DNA from: Apoda limacodes
Lineage: Eukaryota > Arthropoda > Insecta > Lepidoptera > Limacodidae
Length of the DNA: 64,000 bases
Assembly: GCA_946406115.1 (NCBI GenBank)
Contig: OX291550.1
Span: 19,382,722-19,446,721, forward strand
Direction of reading: 5' to 3'
Below, one piece after another: positions 22,782 through 33,957 of this stretch; position 1 is the stretch's first letter, and every line of letters begins with the position of its first letter. Position numbers and translations under genes: made by a program. Below the pieces are notes generated by a model. The model was not told the DNA's origin, did not search any database, and worked only from the letters and a program-made list of their open reading frames with translations.

Positions 22782-25080
22782 TCAATCTACTGGCAATCGA
22801 GAAAGCGTCGCGACGGCACGCTTCAGCACTGAATCCCCTAACTCTGCGACCCGCGGGATACCGTCCGAACCGGGGAATAATTGCACGATGCGACCTAAAC
22901 GCCATTGCAAGGGCGATAAATTTGAGTCCTTTAATAGGACAAGGTCTCCGACGCGCGGGGGGTTTGATTTATCCGTCCACCGAACCCGTTGCTGTAACAA
23001 ATGTAAATATTCCGAAGACCACCGACGGTGGAACAATTGCGTAATTTGTTGAAACAACTGAAAACGCGATAACCTATTAACTGACACATCGATGAAGGGG
23101 TATTCAGGGAAGGAGGTTAAAGGACTACCAATCAAGAAATGGCCTGGAGTTAGCGCTTCCAGGTCATTAGGATCCGGCGAGATCGGACAAAGCGGTCGTG
23201 AGTTCAATACCGCTTCGACGTTGCAAAATACCGTTTGTAATTCCTCAAACATAAGGACACGGTGGAGGTGAGTTTTGGCGACCTTGACAGCTGCTTCGAA
23301 AATACCGCCCCACGAAGGATAGCCGGGAGGATCAAAAATCCAAGTCACGCCCCGTTTAGACAACTCCGAATCAATATACGTGTGATTGTCCGACAAAAAC
23401 TGAAGGACTTCCTTCAGATAGCGATCTGCACCCTTGAAATTTGTGCTACAGTCCGAGCGAATTAAATTAGGGAGACCATGCCAACTGACAAACCGCGACA
23501 GACATGCGACAAAGGCCTCCGTAGACAAGGCTGAAACGAGCATCAGATGCACAGCCTTGGAAAACAAATAGACGAAAACGCACCAAAAACGGACCCGCGA
23601 AATCCAATTCAACCTTAGCGAAAGGTCGAGCGGCCCGGACACGATCGGACGGCAAGTCACCCATTTGTGGCTGGGTCAAGGTTCCCTTTAACCTATAATT
23701 TGTCTGGCGGACAAAATCCAAAAGTCTCGCTGCAGACAAGCCAGCAATGCGTTGAGCTGATCAGCAACTCAACAAAATGACCGCTCTTGGGCAACAAGAG
23801 AGGATGCCGAGCCCCATAGGGCAATTCTGAGTTACGAAGCCTACCACCCACACGGCAAAAACTGCGACGTGTCCAGAAACAAATAAAGACGAGCTAGACT
23901 TCCCCGCTATTTCCCATTCTCTGAACGGAGAAGACGAATTTCCCCCTTCATACGACTGGGCCTGTACCAGTCGAAGACAGGTGAGGAGGGCATCCTGACG
24001 CTTTTCAGGAGGCAAGACTAAAGACGTCCTTGGCTGTGACCTGTTCCTTAAGTTGTGGAGAAAACCTCTTAATCCAACCGGTGACACCAACGAGCTTGTT
24101 GAGAGAAATAAACCGATTAAGTAAGAAGTTCGGTGAAGTGTCTACAGTCTGCTCAACAGCAAAGACCTTTAACCCCGGCAGAGGGTCAACAAACTCCACA
24201 ACTGTGTGAGGCCAAGTGTCTTCAGGAGAGGCCATCCAGTCAGGACCCCACCAGAGCGGGTGATTCATGATTTGCGAGGCAATCAGGCCCCGTGAAGCAC
24301 AATCTGGGATTCAAGGACCCTGGCACGTGACGCCAATCCATAGACACTACCAGAAGACTGGATTTGGGAGAAACGATTGGCTACGAAGGTCTCCAGGGCA
24401 TGGAGGGACGCCTTAAGCCAAGACAACACGATGTGGCTGTCTGTCCATGCTGTGACGGAGTCAAATTGGACCCATTAATCCAAGGTGGAGAAGACATGGT
24501 TTAGGAGTCCAGCCAACAATGCAGCTCCTGATAACTTCAGCTTGGGGATCGTCAACTTGGTCTGCAAAGGTGCAACCTTACTCTTTGCGACCACTAGACT
24601 GACGCGAACATGACCATTGCTGTCAACGGTGCGGAGATAAACGACAGCCGCATAACCGGATTCCGACGCATCAGATAAGCCATGAAGACTGGCCCGATAA
24701 CGACCTGGGGGTAAGATCGACCGTGGCACGGAGACATGTTGAAGGTCCGAAAGTGTCTCATAAAAACGTAGCCCATAAGACAGTAAGTCTTCGGTCAACG
24801 GGGTATCCCAGTCAAGACCAGAAATCCAGAGCTCCTGTAGGAAAAATTTGGCCCAAAAGACTACAGGAGCCACCCAACCATTAGGATCAAAGACACGGGC
24901 TACTGTGGACAGAACCAGCCTTTTAGTCCACCTCTTCATCGTGTCTGACGGTTCAATCGAGAAGGTGAAGATATCCTGAACTGGCCGATACTGAACTCCG
25001 AGGACCGACTTGGAGTCAGGATTCTCAGGATTCTGGAAGAGATGGGGCTCCTGCTGATGTCCTGATGGCAAGTCTTCCAA
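22782..25080 (-). pseudogene. BEL/Pao retrotransposon pol remnant (RNase H to integrase)
   Basis: Reading down the minus strand, 25080-24475 holds the segment after the RT: KRLVLSTVARVFDPNGW, VAPVVFWAKFFLQELWISGL and SDASESGYAAVVYLR. This order is specific to BEL/Pao elements. The next block, TIPKLKLSGAALLAGLL, normally reads RLELxGA, so the catalytic Glu is Lys here. About 24474-24240 continues AWTDSHIVLSWL and then, in shifted frames, WRHVPG and NHPLWWGPDW. From 23739 comes the integrase: MGDLPSDRV..RPF..ELDFAGPF, then IRSDCSTNFKGAD (usually SDNGTNF), then GGIFEAAVKVAKTHLHRVL with the third acidic residue. A C-terminal domain follows with VGDLVLLKDSNLSPLQWRLG. The last uninterrupted piece is 292 codons, ending at 22782. 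At least four frameshifts or stops occur. No LTRs, gag or RT catalytic core are visible. Confidence 0.85.
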
Positions 25081-26100
25081 GACGGCAGGTTAATTGGAAA
25101 TCCATTTCCTATTCCAAGCAATATCACTTTTTTGACGTCAGTATAATATGCAAGGAATTTTAAAACTACTACCGTTTCGGAATCAACATGTATGTTCATA
25201 TATTTCTTCCTACTGAGGTGATTAAGATTTCTTTCTACTATAAATTTCTAACTGACAGAGAAGGCAAACTCGTAATTACGATCCTTAACATTAATTTAGA
25301 TATTTTTAATTGAAATAAGCCCTAACAGGTCCCCGAAAATAAATTATTTTAAGCTGTTGTAAAAGCTCTTTAATAAACTGACTCGTCAACGAGTGACGTA
25401 CGTCTCGAATATTTTGTTTTCAGTTCTATGTATTTTTATGGTGAAAAAAGTGACAATAATAATATTACTGAATTTACAGTAAGTTTGTTTGTTTTCTACT
25501 TAGAATTCTAATACTGTAAATTTAGGAAGTGTCATCATAGTAAGCTTCGTCCAATTTGACTACTTATCCTAAGTACCTGCTTTCCCAGAACCTCTACATC
25601 TTGAACTAAAACATCATTCACCCAAATCATTACAAAAGCCACGTGGTGGTTCACCCGCCGGCAACTTTCAAAGGACCCCACGTAGAAAAACACAACCTAA
25701 AGGATTTCACAAAGTATTTACTAACCAGTGATGGTGGCACAATCTAGCCGTAGTTTAACCCCACGTGGTTCCTAGGTAGCTTATTGTGACCCACAAGCGT
25801 AGACAATGGTTTTCTCCTTATCGGGCAGCGTTTCGACAATTTAAACGACGGCAATAGAATGGTCTGTATGTTTGGGACCACGCACTTTTATCACTACTAA
25901 CACAAAACGTTCTTAAAATTCACTTTTTTTCACTTATTTAAAATAAGCTTTTTACAAAGAAGAAATAAACAATATTAAGTGGCGGCGCTAGTGTATAGTA
26001 TATGGGGCCTTAACTGTCTTAATTTAAGACTTACGGGACACATGTAAATATAAACATTTTTTAGAATCGATGAAATAAGATTAATCTCGAAATTGGTTTA
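25081..26100. other. Unassigned stretch plus a dispersed repeat
   Basis: 25918-26060 (AACAATATTAAGTGGCGGCG, then CTAGTGTATAGTATATGGGG and TTAATTTAAGACTTACGGGA) is the reverse complement of 36335-36450 and 47150-47270, so it is a dispersed repeat. The GC-richer 25620-25760 has two ACCCCACGTGG/CCACGTGGTGG-like strings. I see no gene. Confidence 0.4.
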
Positions 26101-27040
26101 AAGTCAAAAAAAGTCACCCTCTTTTAATCTATTTAGTAACCTCTAATTAAATTCTTTTAGCAGCTCTTTGTAGGAAATGTCAAAGCTTTTATCCCATCTC
26201 GCCATCTCGCTTGGAACCAGAAAGCAGTAGCTACGTAATTAGTTTCTATTTATTATTTTTCTTTTCCTTTATATTTGTAAAACAAATAATTATGAAATTC
26301 AAATGTTTATTGACTTTAAGGTATTATTATTTTAGGATTTTTAGGGTTCGGTAATCAAAAAGAAACACTTATGGTTTCTTCACGTCCGTCCGTCTGTCTG
26401 TCTAACACCCTGTCTGTCCCCTTCTTAACCCAAAGATTCATAGTACAAGGAAGCTGTAATTTTATATGGATATACATTATATTAATCAAGCCAACAAAGA
26501 GGTGAAAAAAATCTTGAAAAATTTTTAAGGGCACCTCCTCATACACGTAACGTAGAGATGATTTTTTTTCTTTAACTTTATGTTGGTTTTTTTTAAATAT
26601 ACGTCAAAAGCCTATTTTTGGTACGTAACGAAATAACACGCCAGCATTCCCTAACACAACAGTAACAGAAATTTGCTGGTTAGTTTTTTATTAGTCATTT
26701 GTATTACTAGAAATTTCACTCTATTATGTTTAAAAGTTATACTGTTAAGCTCTTTGGGTCAGGCATTATTATGCTGTGGTTCCACCTATAAATTGCTTTG
26801 CGTGATAATAATTTTTTTAATTAAATTTGCCGCCGCTATCCAAAAAGGTTTTGGTTTCAGACCACATTTTTTTTAAATTAAGTTATTTTTTAACTTATCT
26901 TGAGAAAGAAGTTATTATAGTAGGTCCGAAAATCGAAAATCGCTGAATTGGCGTTATATTTACGTTTTGAGACCTGGAGAATCGTTCGCCATCGTTTTAA
27001 GAGTTATGTCTGTGTGTGTGTGTGGGTGTGTATGTGTGTA

Positions 27041-28096
27041 GGGGAGACCAGGTACAATAGTAACACTTTACACATTTGGTTTGATTTCGGTTAGTCTAAT
27101 GTCTATACGGTTACATTTACACAGACACATATAATTTTCGTCTATGCTTTACAAAAACAGATATTCCTAACTATGATATTAATTGTTTTTAAAGAGCTAC
27201 AGAACTTTAAAAATGTTAAGTCATTTGTTACTTTCGTCCTCAGGGACGAAAGTAACACGCCACGGGTCAAAAGTAACATTGTAACATATACTGCGCATTT
27301 GGTAGATAAGCAATTATGAGTATAAATTTGAGATAAAGATAACAAAATATTTGTTTTTATTAATGACTGTAATAAGCACAAAATAATATTTTCTTCTTAC
27401 ACATAACAAAAGAGAGCAATATCTATTTGTAAGACATTTCTCACATCCACTCTTCGCTTCATCATCATCTCAGCTTGTAGATGTCCACTGTTAAAGTAGC
27501 CCTCTCCTTCCCCGTATCTTTTAACAACGTGTCTTGAGTTTTTTGCACCCAGGATATCCCTGTCGCTCTAACTAGTTAATTAGGCCATTGTGATTTGGGC
27601 TTATATAGTCTAATAAGCTGTGACAATTTTATTGAAAGTGGAGAGAAGCTTAAGCATCCATCTAAAGTTTCTATTGGAAGGACCAGTACAAGTACTAACA
27701 GCAAATAGTTTAATAAAAATGATTAGTTTGATATGGGTAACATTCAGTTTTCTTACTAGTTAGCACTAACGTTTTTTTTATTAAATTTTATGAGTGTTTA
27801 CATAAAAAGCATGTTACTTTTGTCCCCGTGGTATAATGTTATTTTCATACCCACGCAATTATTTGAAAATATTCACGTAATAACCTTAAAACTCAATGTG
27901 CTTTACATAAAACAATTATAATCATGTACAATCAAACTAATGGAGAATCATCAAAACACGCGTGGAAACCGATCTCAGGCATCGAAAGTGTTACAAACTA
28001 ACCCTCAATGGCCGCGGGCAGTAATAAGATCACTCGACAAATCTACAGAGCGTTTGTTTCTTTCGACCCACCGTTACTTTTATACCCGGTCTCCCC
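27041..28096. mobile_element. Non-autonomous inverted-repeat element with TA target site
   Basis: The ends are inverted copies of about 24 bases: left GGGGAGACCAGGTACAATAG, right (reverse complement) GGGGAGACCGGGTATAAAAG, both continuing TAAC. TA flanks each side (27039-27040 and 28097-28098). The left inverted-duplication arm lacks the element at the matching place, so it is a true insertion. Inside, GTTACTTTCGTCC / GGACGAAAGTAAC (27227-27256) is a perfect 13-bp hairpin with a 4-base loop. GTTACTTTTGTCCC recurs at 27812 and a variant lies next to the right end. There is no ORF for a transposase. The TA duplication would fit Tc1/mariner-type or related DDE transposases, but I do not recognise the end sequence. 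Confidence 0.8.
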
Positions 28097-28654
28097 TATG
28101 TATATATGTTACCCTTTTTTTAGCCCCTCGACATCATAAGAACTAATGGACAAAATAATTCTTGTAACCATATCACAACGGCGAACAACGACTGAGTGAC
28201 AAACTTATATTATAAACTTATATAATATATTTGTGACAAACTTGTCTCTCTCCACTAACCACATCTGATGTCTGAGGGCTTAGCATAAACCCTTACATTA
28301 ATTGCTTATCAATCATGTTGCTAAGCCATTAAAAAAACTGTTATGTAAGTAGTTAGTTAGTTTGTCAAGTAGGTACTGTCAAAAGGGGTATATTATTCTA
28401 CCCCTGGTCATTAAGTTCATTTTAAGACTCATTATGTGAACCGGTTGTGGCGAGGATTTACCACCTGTCACTGCTGTTTTTACATTACGGTGTTTCTTTA
28501 GTAAGTCATTGATATCGGTGTCTGTTACCATATTTGTTGCACCAAACAGTTGACGTAATATTTGGTTAGAAATTGCAATATCATTTTGCATTCCAAGTTC
28601 TCTACAACATCATAGTTTTGAAATGTATACTGTTACACATGAAATTCTGCTGTT

Positions 28655-29365
28655 CTTTAGGGTTCCGTACCACAATAGGAAAAAGAAACCCCTGCATCAC
28701 TTTGTTTTCCGTCTGTCTGTCTTTCTATTAAGACCCTTTTTCTCAGGAACTGTAGAAAAATCAGGTTTCTAAGTCAACGCCATCAAAAAATTGGCCGAAA
28801 AACGGCAATTTTCGACACATCTTTTGGCATTTACAAATAAATCAAAACCTATTTGGGTACTTTCGGTTTTCCTAGAATCATGAATTTTGAAACGATGCAA
28901 GGTCTTATCAATATAGGAAAAAATCCGAAATTTGTTAATTTCTAGTTGTAACCATATCGATGTTGTAACCCATTAAAAAAAGTTTTTCTGTCAGTTTGTC
29001 AAAACCCTTTTAATCATGAATGCGTAGCGATATCAAGTTGAAATTAATATTAAATACTAAAATCTACCGTTACTTAAAGTTGTAAAAAAATCAAATTTCT
29101 TAGTCGATGCAATAGAGAAAATATCCCCAAAATACGGTGACACTAATAAATCCAAACCTTTGGGGTTCCTCCCGTTGAGCTAAAATAATGAAATTGAACA
29201 AGAAGCAAGTTTTTACATCACAAATATAGGTAAAAATCTAAAAATAGTCAAGGCATAAACTTTTAAGACGTGATCTGATGTTGGAAGAACTATCTACATA
29301 TGATATGTTTGTACGAAACCCTCCGTGTGCGAGCCAGACTCGTACTTGGCCGTTTTTTTTATATG
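28655..29365 (+). repeat. Dispersed repeat ending in TTGGCCG, longest copy
   Basis: It begins TTTAGGGTTCCGTACCACAA and has CGTCTGTCTGTC and AAGACCCTTTTTCTCAGGAA. An internal second CTGTCAGTTTGTCAAAACCC unit lies at 28990. The end is GTACGAAACCCTCCGTGTGC then GACTCGTACTTGGCCG plus a T-tract. About 700 bases, no ORF. This is the right-arm counterpart of 10085-10465. Confidence 0.6.
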
Positions 29366-30371
29366 ATTGGTAAGTATTCTCTTATTACAAGTATGTTTCT
29401 CGATGGCTATTGTCCATTAAAAACTATTAACATACAATTTAATGTTATATTATATATTTTTAAAATGATTATAGACCAAAGTAAAGTTTGACATCTAAAC
29501 GCAAATATTTAGAATTTGAATTACAATATCATAGGTAACGGATTTTCTGATGGAAGTTTTATACGCGGAGGCGCAAGGCTGCGTTTTAATAACTTTGTCA
29601 GTATTAAGGTGATGGCATACCCAGTCCATGTACCTAAAGTTTATAACACACTTCACTTTCACGGTACCAACTACAAACTGTAATTCAGATCAGATTTTTG
29701 GAAAAAAAGATAATTATTTTTACCTTTTCTGTGCATCTTTTTGAAGCCGATTGTTTTTTTTTTTTTTGTTACAATGTTTTGTTTTTATTAATATACATAT
29801 TTACACATATTTAAATACGATTGTGTTACAAAAAAAAAACTTGTTTAAGTATTCATTTTTTCAGGTTAAAAAGCTCCAAAGATGTGACAAAGGTAGAAGA
29901 CAAACTGACAGACGACCTTTATTTATATTGAGCGCAGGTGATCCCTGCATTATTGCAGCACAATGCTATATCCGAAGTTTGTCAAAATTAGATTTGACAC
30001 ATTCCATGTCACTTTATGGTTATATTTAAAAAACAGGACACCGTGACAAGAAGTTATGACGCCGCGACAAAATGTATGGACTGACCATAATTATGTGACA
30101 CAGGCTAGTCGGATGCACTCGCCCCCGTCTCGCTGCTCGACCCATCTCACGATTGCTCTGTCTAGACACCGTCGATAGCCGACTGAATAAAAAATTGTTT
30201 AGGTTGCGGTAACACCATAAGCATTATTAATATAATGACCCCATTTATTAAATGATTTCATAAATTAAACATTATTGAAACACTATAATTTAATTTTATT
30301 AATTATTTCTTAATAATTTCGGGTTCACATAATCAAGATAGTAAAAATATTTATAAAATAATGTTTTTTTA

Positions 30372-30890
30372 TATATACCACTAAGGCGGCAAACAAACTT
30401 ACGTTCCGCCCGATGATAAGTGGTGACCGTAGCCTATAGACGCTTGCAACACCAGGGGTATTACTCGCGCGTTACCGACCCTTCAAAAATTCAATAACTT
30501 CTTTCTTAAAGAACCCCATACTGTAGTCCTTGGACAAAACCTTGGTAGGGAGCTCATTCTACTACCCAAGCGTTCGCGGGAGGAAGTGGGCATCATTTTG
30601 AACAATTACTCAGAACACAACCCATTGTACAAGCGGTAGAACACACACAGGAAGGCAAAGTCTCTCCTCAGACTAAATGGTTCGATACGGCAAGTGAGTT
30701 TGGAATCGTCGACAATTCTCACTTCCCGTCGTTGAACCGAGTCAAATGGGCAAGGTAGTATCTGGGTGCAATCGCCAAGAGATGGCAGCAGTACTTTATA
30801 TGAGGCCGGACTTGCGACTTGTAAAGCAGCAACCTTTGCCCCAACGAGAAGTACTGCTTCGCTCTGTTCGTCCAAGTTTTTTGGATGCCA
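30372..30890 (-). pseudogene. LINE (jockey/CR1-like) 3' end, in right arm
   Basis: The minus-strand frame at 30875-30606 includes CPFDSVQRREVRIVDDSKLT and SLRRDFAFLCVFYRLYNGLC. The 3' UTR ends near TATACCACTAAGGCGGCAAA (+ strand, 30375). It is the same insertion as 8552-9135, copied with the arm. Confidence 0.65.
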
Positions 30891-31222
30891 TCGTCTTGAT
30901 CATCTTGTACCTAAATGTACTTTACCTACACCGCTCAAAATGATTAATTAATAACTAGCGGTAATGGTTTTGCCCGCAGATAAGTCTTTTCCAAAGGAAA
31001 CAAGGAAGAACGCAATTTTGACTTTTTCCTTTTGCTTAGTAGGTCGGTATCTATCTGGATTTTTAAAATTACTAGAACATCAAAGTAAAAATTTATTCCA
31101 TTTTAGAGTTCTATACCCAAATCATATAGATAGATAAGATATATACGGTAGGTACTGTATTATTACGACCCCACAGGCCTGCTTTGTCTCCTATATGTTC
31201 TCCGTTTAAATGTACATATATA

Positions 31223-33164
31223 TCTTTTGAACCAACATTATGAATCTGAAATTTTCACGGAGTACTTGTTATCTATCACTATGGATTTTGCGACAAATAA
31301 TAAAAAAAAAACAAAATTTTAAATTTGAGAGAAATATAAGTATATAAAAAGATAATAATAACTTAGGAAGTCTAAATTTTATTTGCTTTGCTCGAAAGTT
31401 AACATCGGTATATATGCGACTTTCGATTATGTGTCCATGACATCGATGTTTCGATGTTTTACTCATAGCAACATCGATTTATTAACATATATCGCTACAC
31501 GGCTCTAAATGGCGATCTATAGGTATGACGCACGCTCCGCATAGCACTAAAACGGCCCTAAGTACCCGAGTCCGGCCTCACTTGACCGGTTTTTCCGGTT
31601 CCGCAGCCAAGTGACAAAAGACAAATGGTAAATTCGTTATGTCCGTCCGTTTGTCCGAATTTCATAGCTTTATAATTCCTTAGTCTTTGGGTATATTTTA
31701 ATGAAATTGTACAGAAATGTTTTTTTTGGGAAACGCCATACATTACGAAAATTGATTTTTATCTCTCTCCATACATGTTACCGTGGGACTCCTCTAACTT
31801 TCATTAAGTTCAAAAGTTTTTTTTGATATCCGCAATAATCACTTTCTACGAAACCCTTACTTAATACGGGTACGACACGTACTTTATCTTCTTTAAAGTG
31901 GTAGTTATAACTACTGTCTAATGTAGAGACAAATAGAAAGTACCTATTGCTGAAGACCTCGAATAGGTAATGTTTCAAAAATAAACAATTTATCGATTAA
32001 ACCTAAAATAGAATTACTGCACTTGCATGTGCCTCGGTTGAGAGGATATTGTTTGTGAAGCGCTTTTACGGAAACTTAACAGCATTTTGTTTTTTCTACA
32101 TTTTCGATTTCCGTATTGAGTTTTAGAATCGGAATTTCGTGAGCTTATATTCCTCCCAGACGGAACGTACGGACGAAATTTATTCTGATTTTTTGTCACC
32201 TGTAGCTTTAGGCTGATTGCGGCGAATTAAAATTGTTAAATATCGAAATTCTAGGATTGAAAAATAGTCCGGGATCATATTCCCTTCTAACACCTATTTC
32301 AAAAGATCGAGTAGCTGCCATATCTTTCGTAGGCGGTTCAACCTTCATGCGCCGATTTGTGGCACTGCCTGTATTAAACTAATCTTCATCGAGCGTTGGT
32401 CTCTGTATTTCTCAGAGCATAGTTAATGTTACCACTGCTCGAAGTTTCTTTTAACATAACGGCTACCAGCAACTATTTCAGCAATCTTCGTCTCGTCATA
32501 TTAAAATTTGCATACAGAAGGGCCAATCAACATTACCACCATTCGCACTTTGCCCTTTTCACTTTTTGCTATAAACTTGCAATCTACGAGGTGCGGCTGA
32601 TAAAGAGATTGAGAAGTATTTTGACTTCAATGAAACATAAAAGTAACAACTCACAAAAATAGCGCTCAATTTATTACTGTCATAGCCTGAGTAGCCCCTT
32701 GTTCTGACAAGTTAAACTTTTCGATCAATAAGCGTATTTGCTTTCCGCTTCCCGTAGATACTTATGATTAAAATAAGCTAATATTTATATTTTTAAGCTC
32801 AAGCCATGCTAAAATTATTTGAGCAACCAACTTCGTTCATACATTTACGTCATCTATCGTCGAACAACGTCAGAACTAACGAACTAAACATGTTGTTAAA
32901 GACTAAGGAAAATTTTACTCGATGCATCGAATTATTCCCAAAATTATAAATAAATATTTTTGGACCTTACACACAGCGTCGTCTGGTCCCAAACTAAGCA
33001 ACGCAAACACAACGTTATGGATACCAGACAACGGAATATTTAACATATATTTTACTTTTTTTTACACCCAGCAGAATCCAGCAGTCGGCCACCATAGGCG
33101 GATATAAGGGGAGGGCTTGGTGGGGCTAAGCCCCCCTCCCCCCTAGTTTTCTTCCAGGACATAT
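31223..33164. other. Mostly unassigned sequence
   Basis: 31555-31745 looks like a dispersed repeat (minus strand CTTGGCTGCGGAACCGGAAA, CCGGTCAAGTGAGGCCGGAC). 33090-33150 has a G-rich then C-rich tract (GGGCTTGGTGGGGCTAAGCC). The rest, including minus-strand frames at 31778-32199, shows no recognisable motif. Confidence 0.35.
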
Positions 33165-33957
33165 ACACCATATCAGCCCATTGACGTTCACTGCTAGAGA
33201 GAGGCCTCACCTAACTTTCTCCACAGCGTGCGACTCTGTGCCGCCTGTAACCAACGGTGCCCTGCTACAACAACAAGGTCATCTGTCCATCTAGCGGGAG
33301 GCCGTCTCACGCTGCGCTTTCCAGTTAGTGGTCGCCACTCGAGAACCTTCTTCCCCCATCGGCCATCAGTTCTTCGAGCTATGTGCCCTGCCCATTGCCA
33401 CTTCAGCTTTGCGATTCGATGAGCTATGTCAGCGACTTTAGTTCTCCTACGGATTTCCTCATTCCTGATTCGATCACGTAGGGAACCTCCAAGCTTAGCT
33501 CTTTCCATCGCCCGCTGAGCGACCTTGAGCTTTCGTATAAGGCCCATAGTTAGCAGCCACGTCTCAGTGCCGTAAGTCATCACTGGCAACACACACTAGT
33601 TGAAGACTTTTGTCTTCAAGCACTGGGGTATTAAGGACGAGAAAATGGTATGCAGTTTTCCGAACGCTGCCCAACCGAGTTGGATTCAACGATTAACCTC
33701 TTTCTCGAAATTGGACCTACCTAATCGAACAGTTTGTCCCAGGTATGACGTATATGTCAACAACTTCGAGTGTAGAGTTCCCAACAGTTATTGGAGTGGG
33801 TACTACATGGCCATTCGACAGGATTTTCGCCTTGTCCATGTTCATCTTGAGGTCCACTCGTTGGGAAGCTCTACTGAGGCTTTCGAGCATTGTGCTAAGG
33901 TCCCCCATCGATTCTGCCATGACCACAATATCGTCGGCATATACATAAACTATTAAT
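33165..33957 (-). pseudogene. RTE-like LINE, RT C-terminal part and 3' end
   Basis: From 33962 downward the frame reads YADDIVVMAESMGDLSTMLE, then SLSRASQRVDLKMNMDKAKI and VGNSTLEVVDIYV, the RT palm and thumb of an RTE-type element. After a frameshift near 33600, 33592-33194 encodes MTYGTETWLL, KVAQRAMERAKLG, SLRDRIRNEEIRRRTKVADI and AHRIAKLKWQWAGHIARRTD, then ARWTDDLV, the usual C-terminus. The end near 33165 (GCCCATTGACGTTCACTGCT on + strand) matches the AGCAGTGGAC-type 3' region of RTE elements. It is 5'-truncated and frameshifted. The tandem array begins inside this LINE at 33849, and a short piece of it reappears at 44680-44800 and 63933-64000. Confidence 0.75.

Larger units (their letters stand above)
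26101..31222 (-). repeat. Right arm of the large inverted duplication
   Basis: Reverse complement of 7849-11960, interrupted by the 1056-bp element at 27041-28096. Without that insert the two arms are nearly the same length (about 4.07 and 4.11 kb). Homology ends sharply at AAAGTCAAAAAAAGTCACC (26101) inside and at AAATGTACATATATA (31222) outside. The spacer between arms is about 14.1 kb. Confidence 0.75.

Noticed and set aside
22782..23660. Intact integrase gene as a domesticated host gene
   Set aside because: The frame starts after the first catalytic Asp block and lies within a frameshifted pol; no evidence of separate use.
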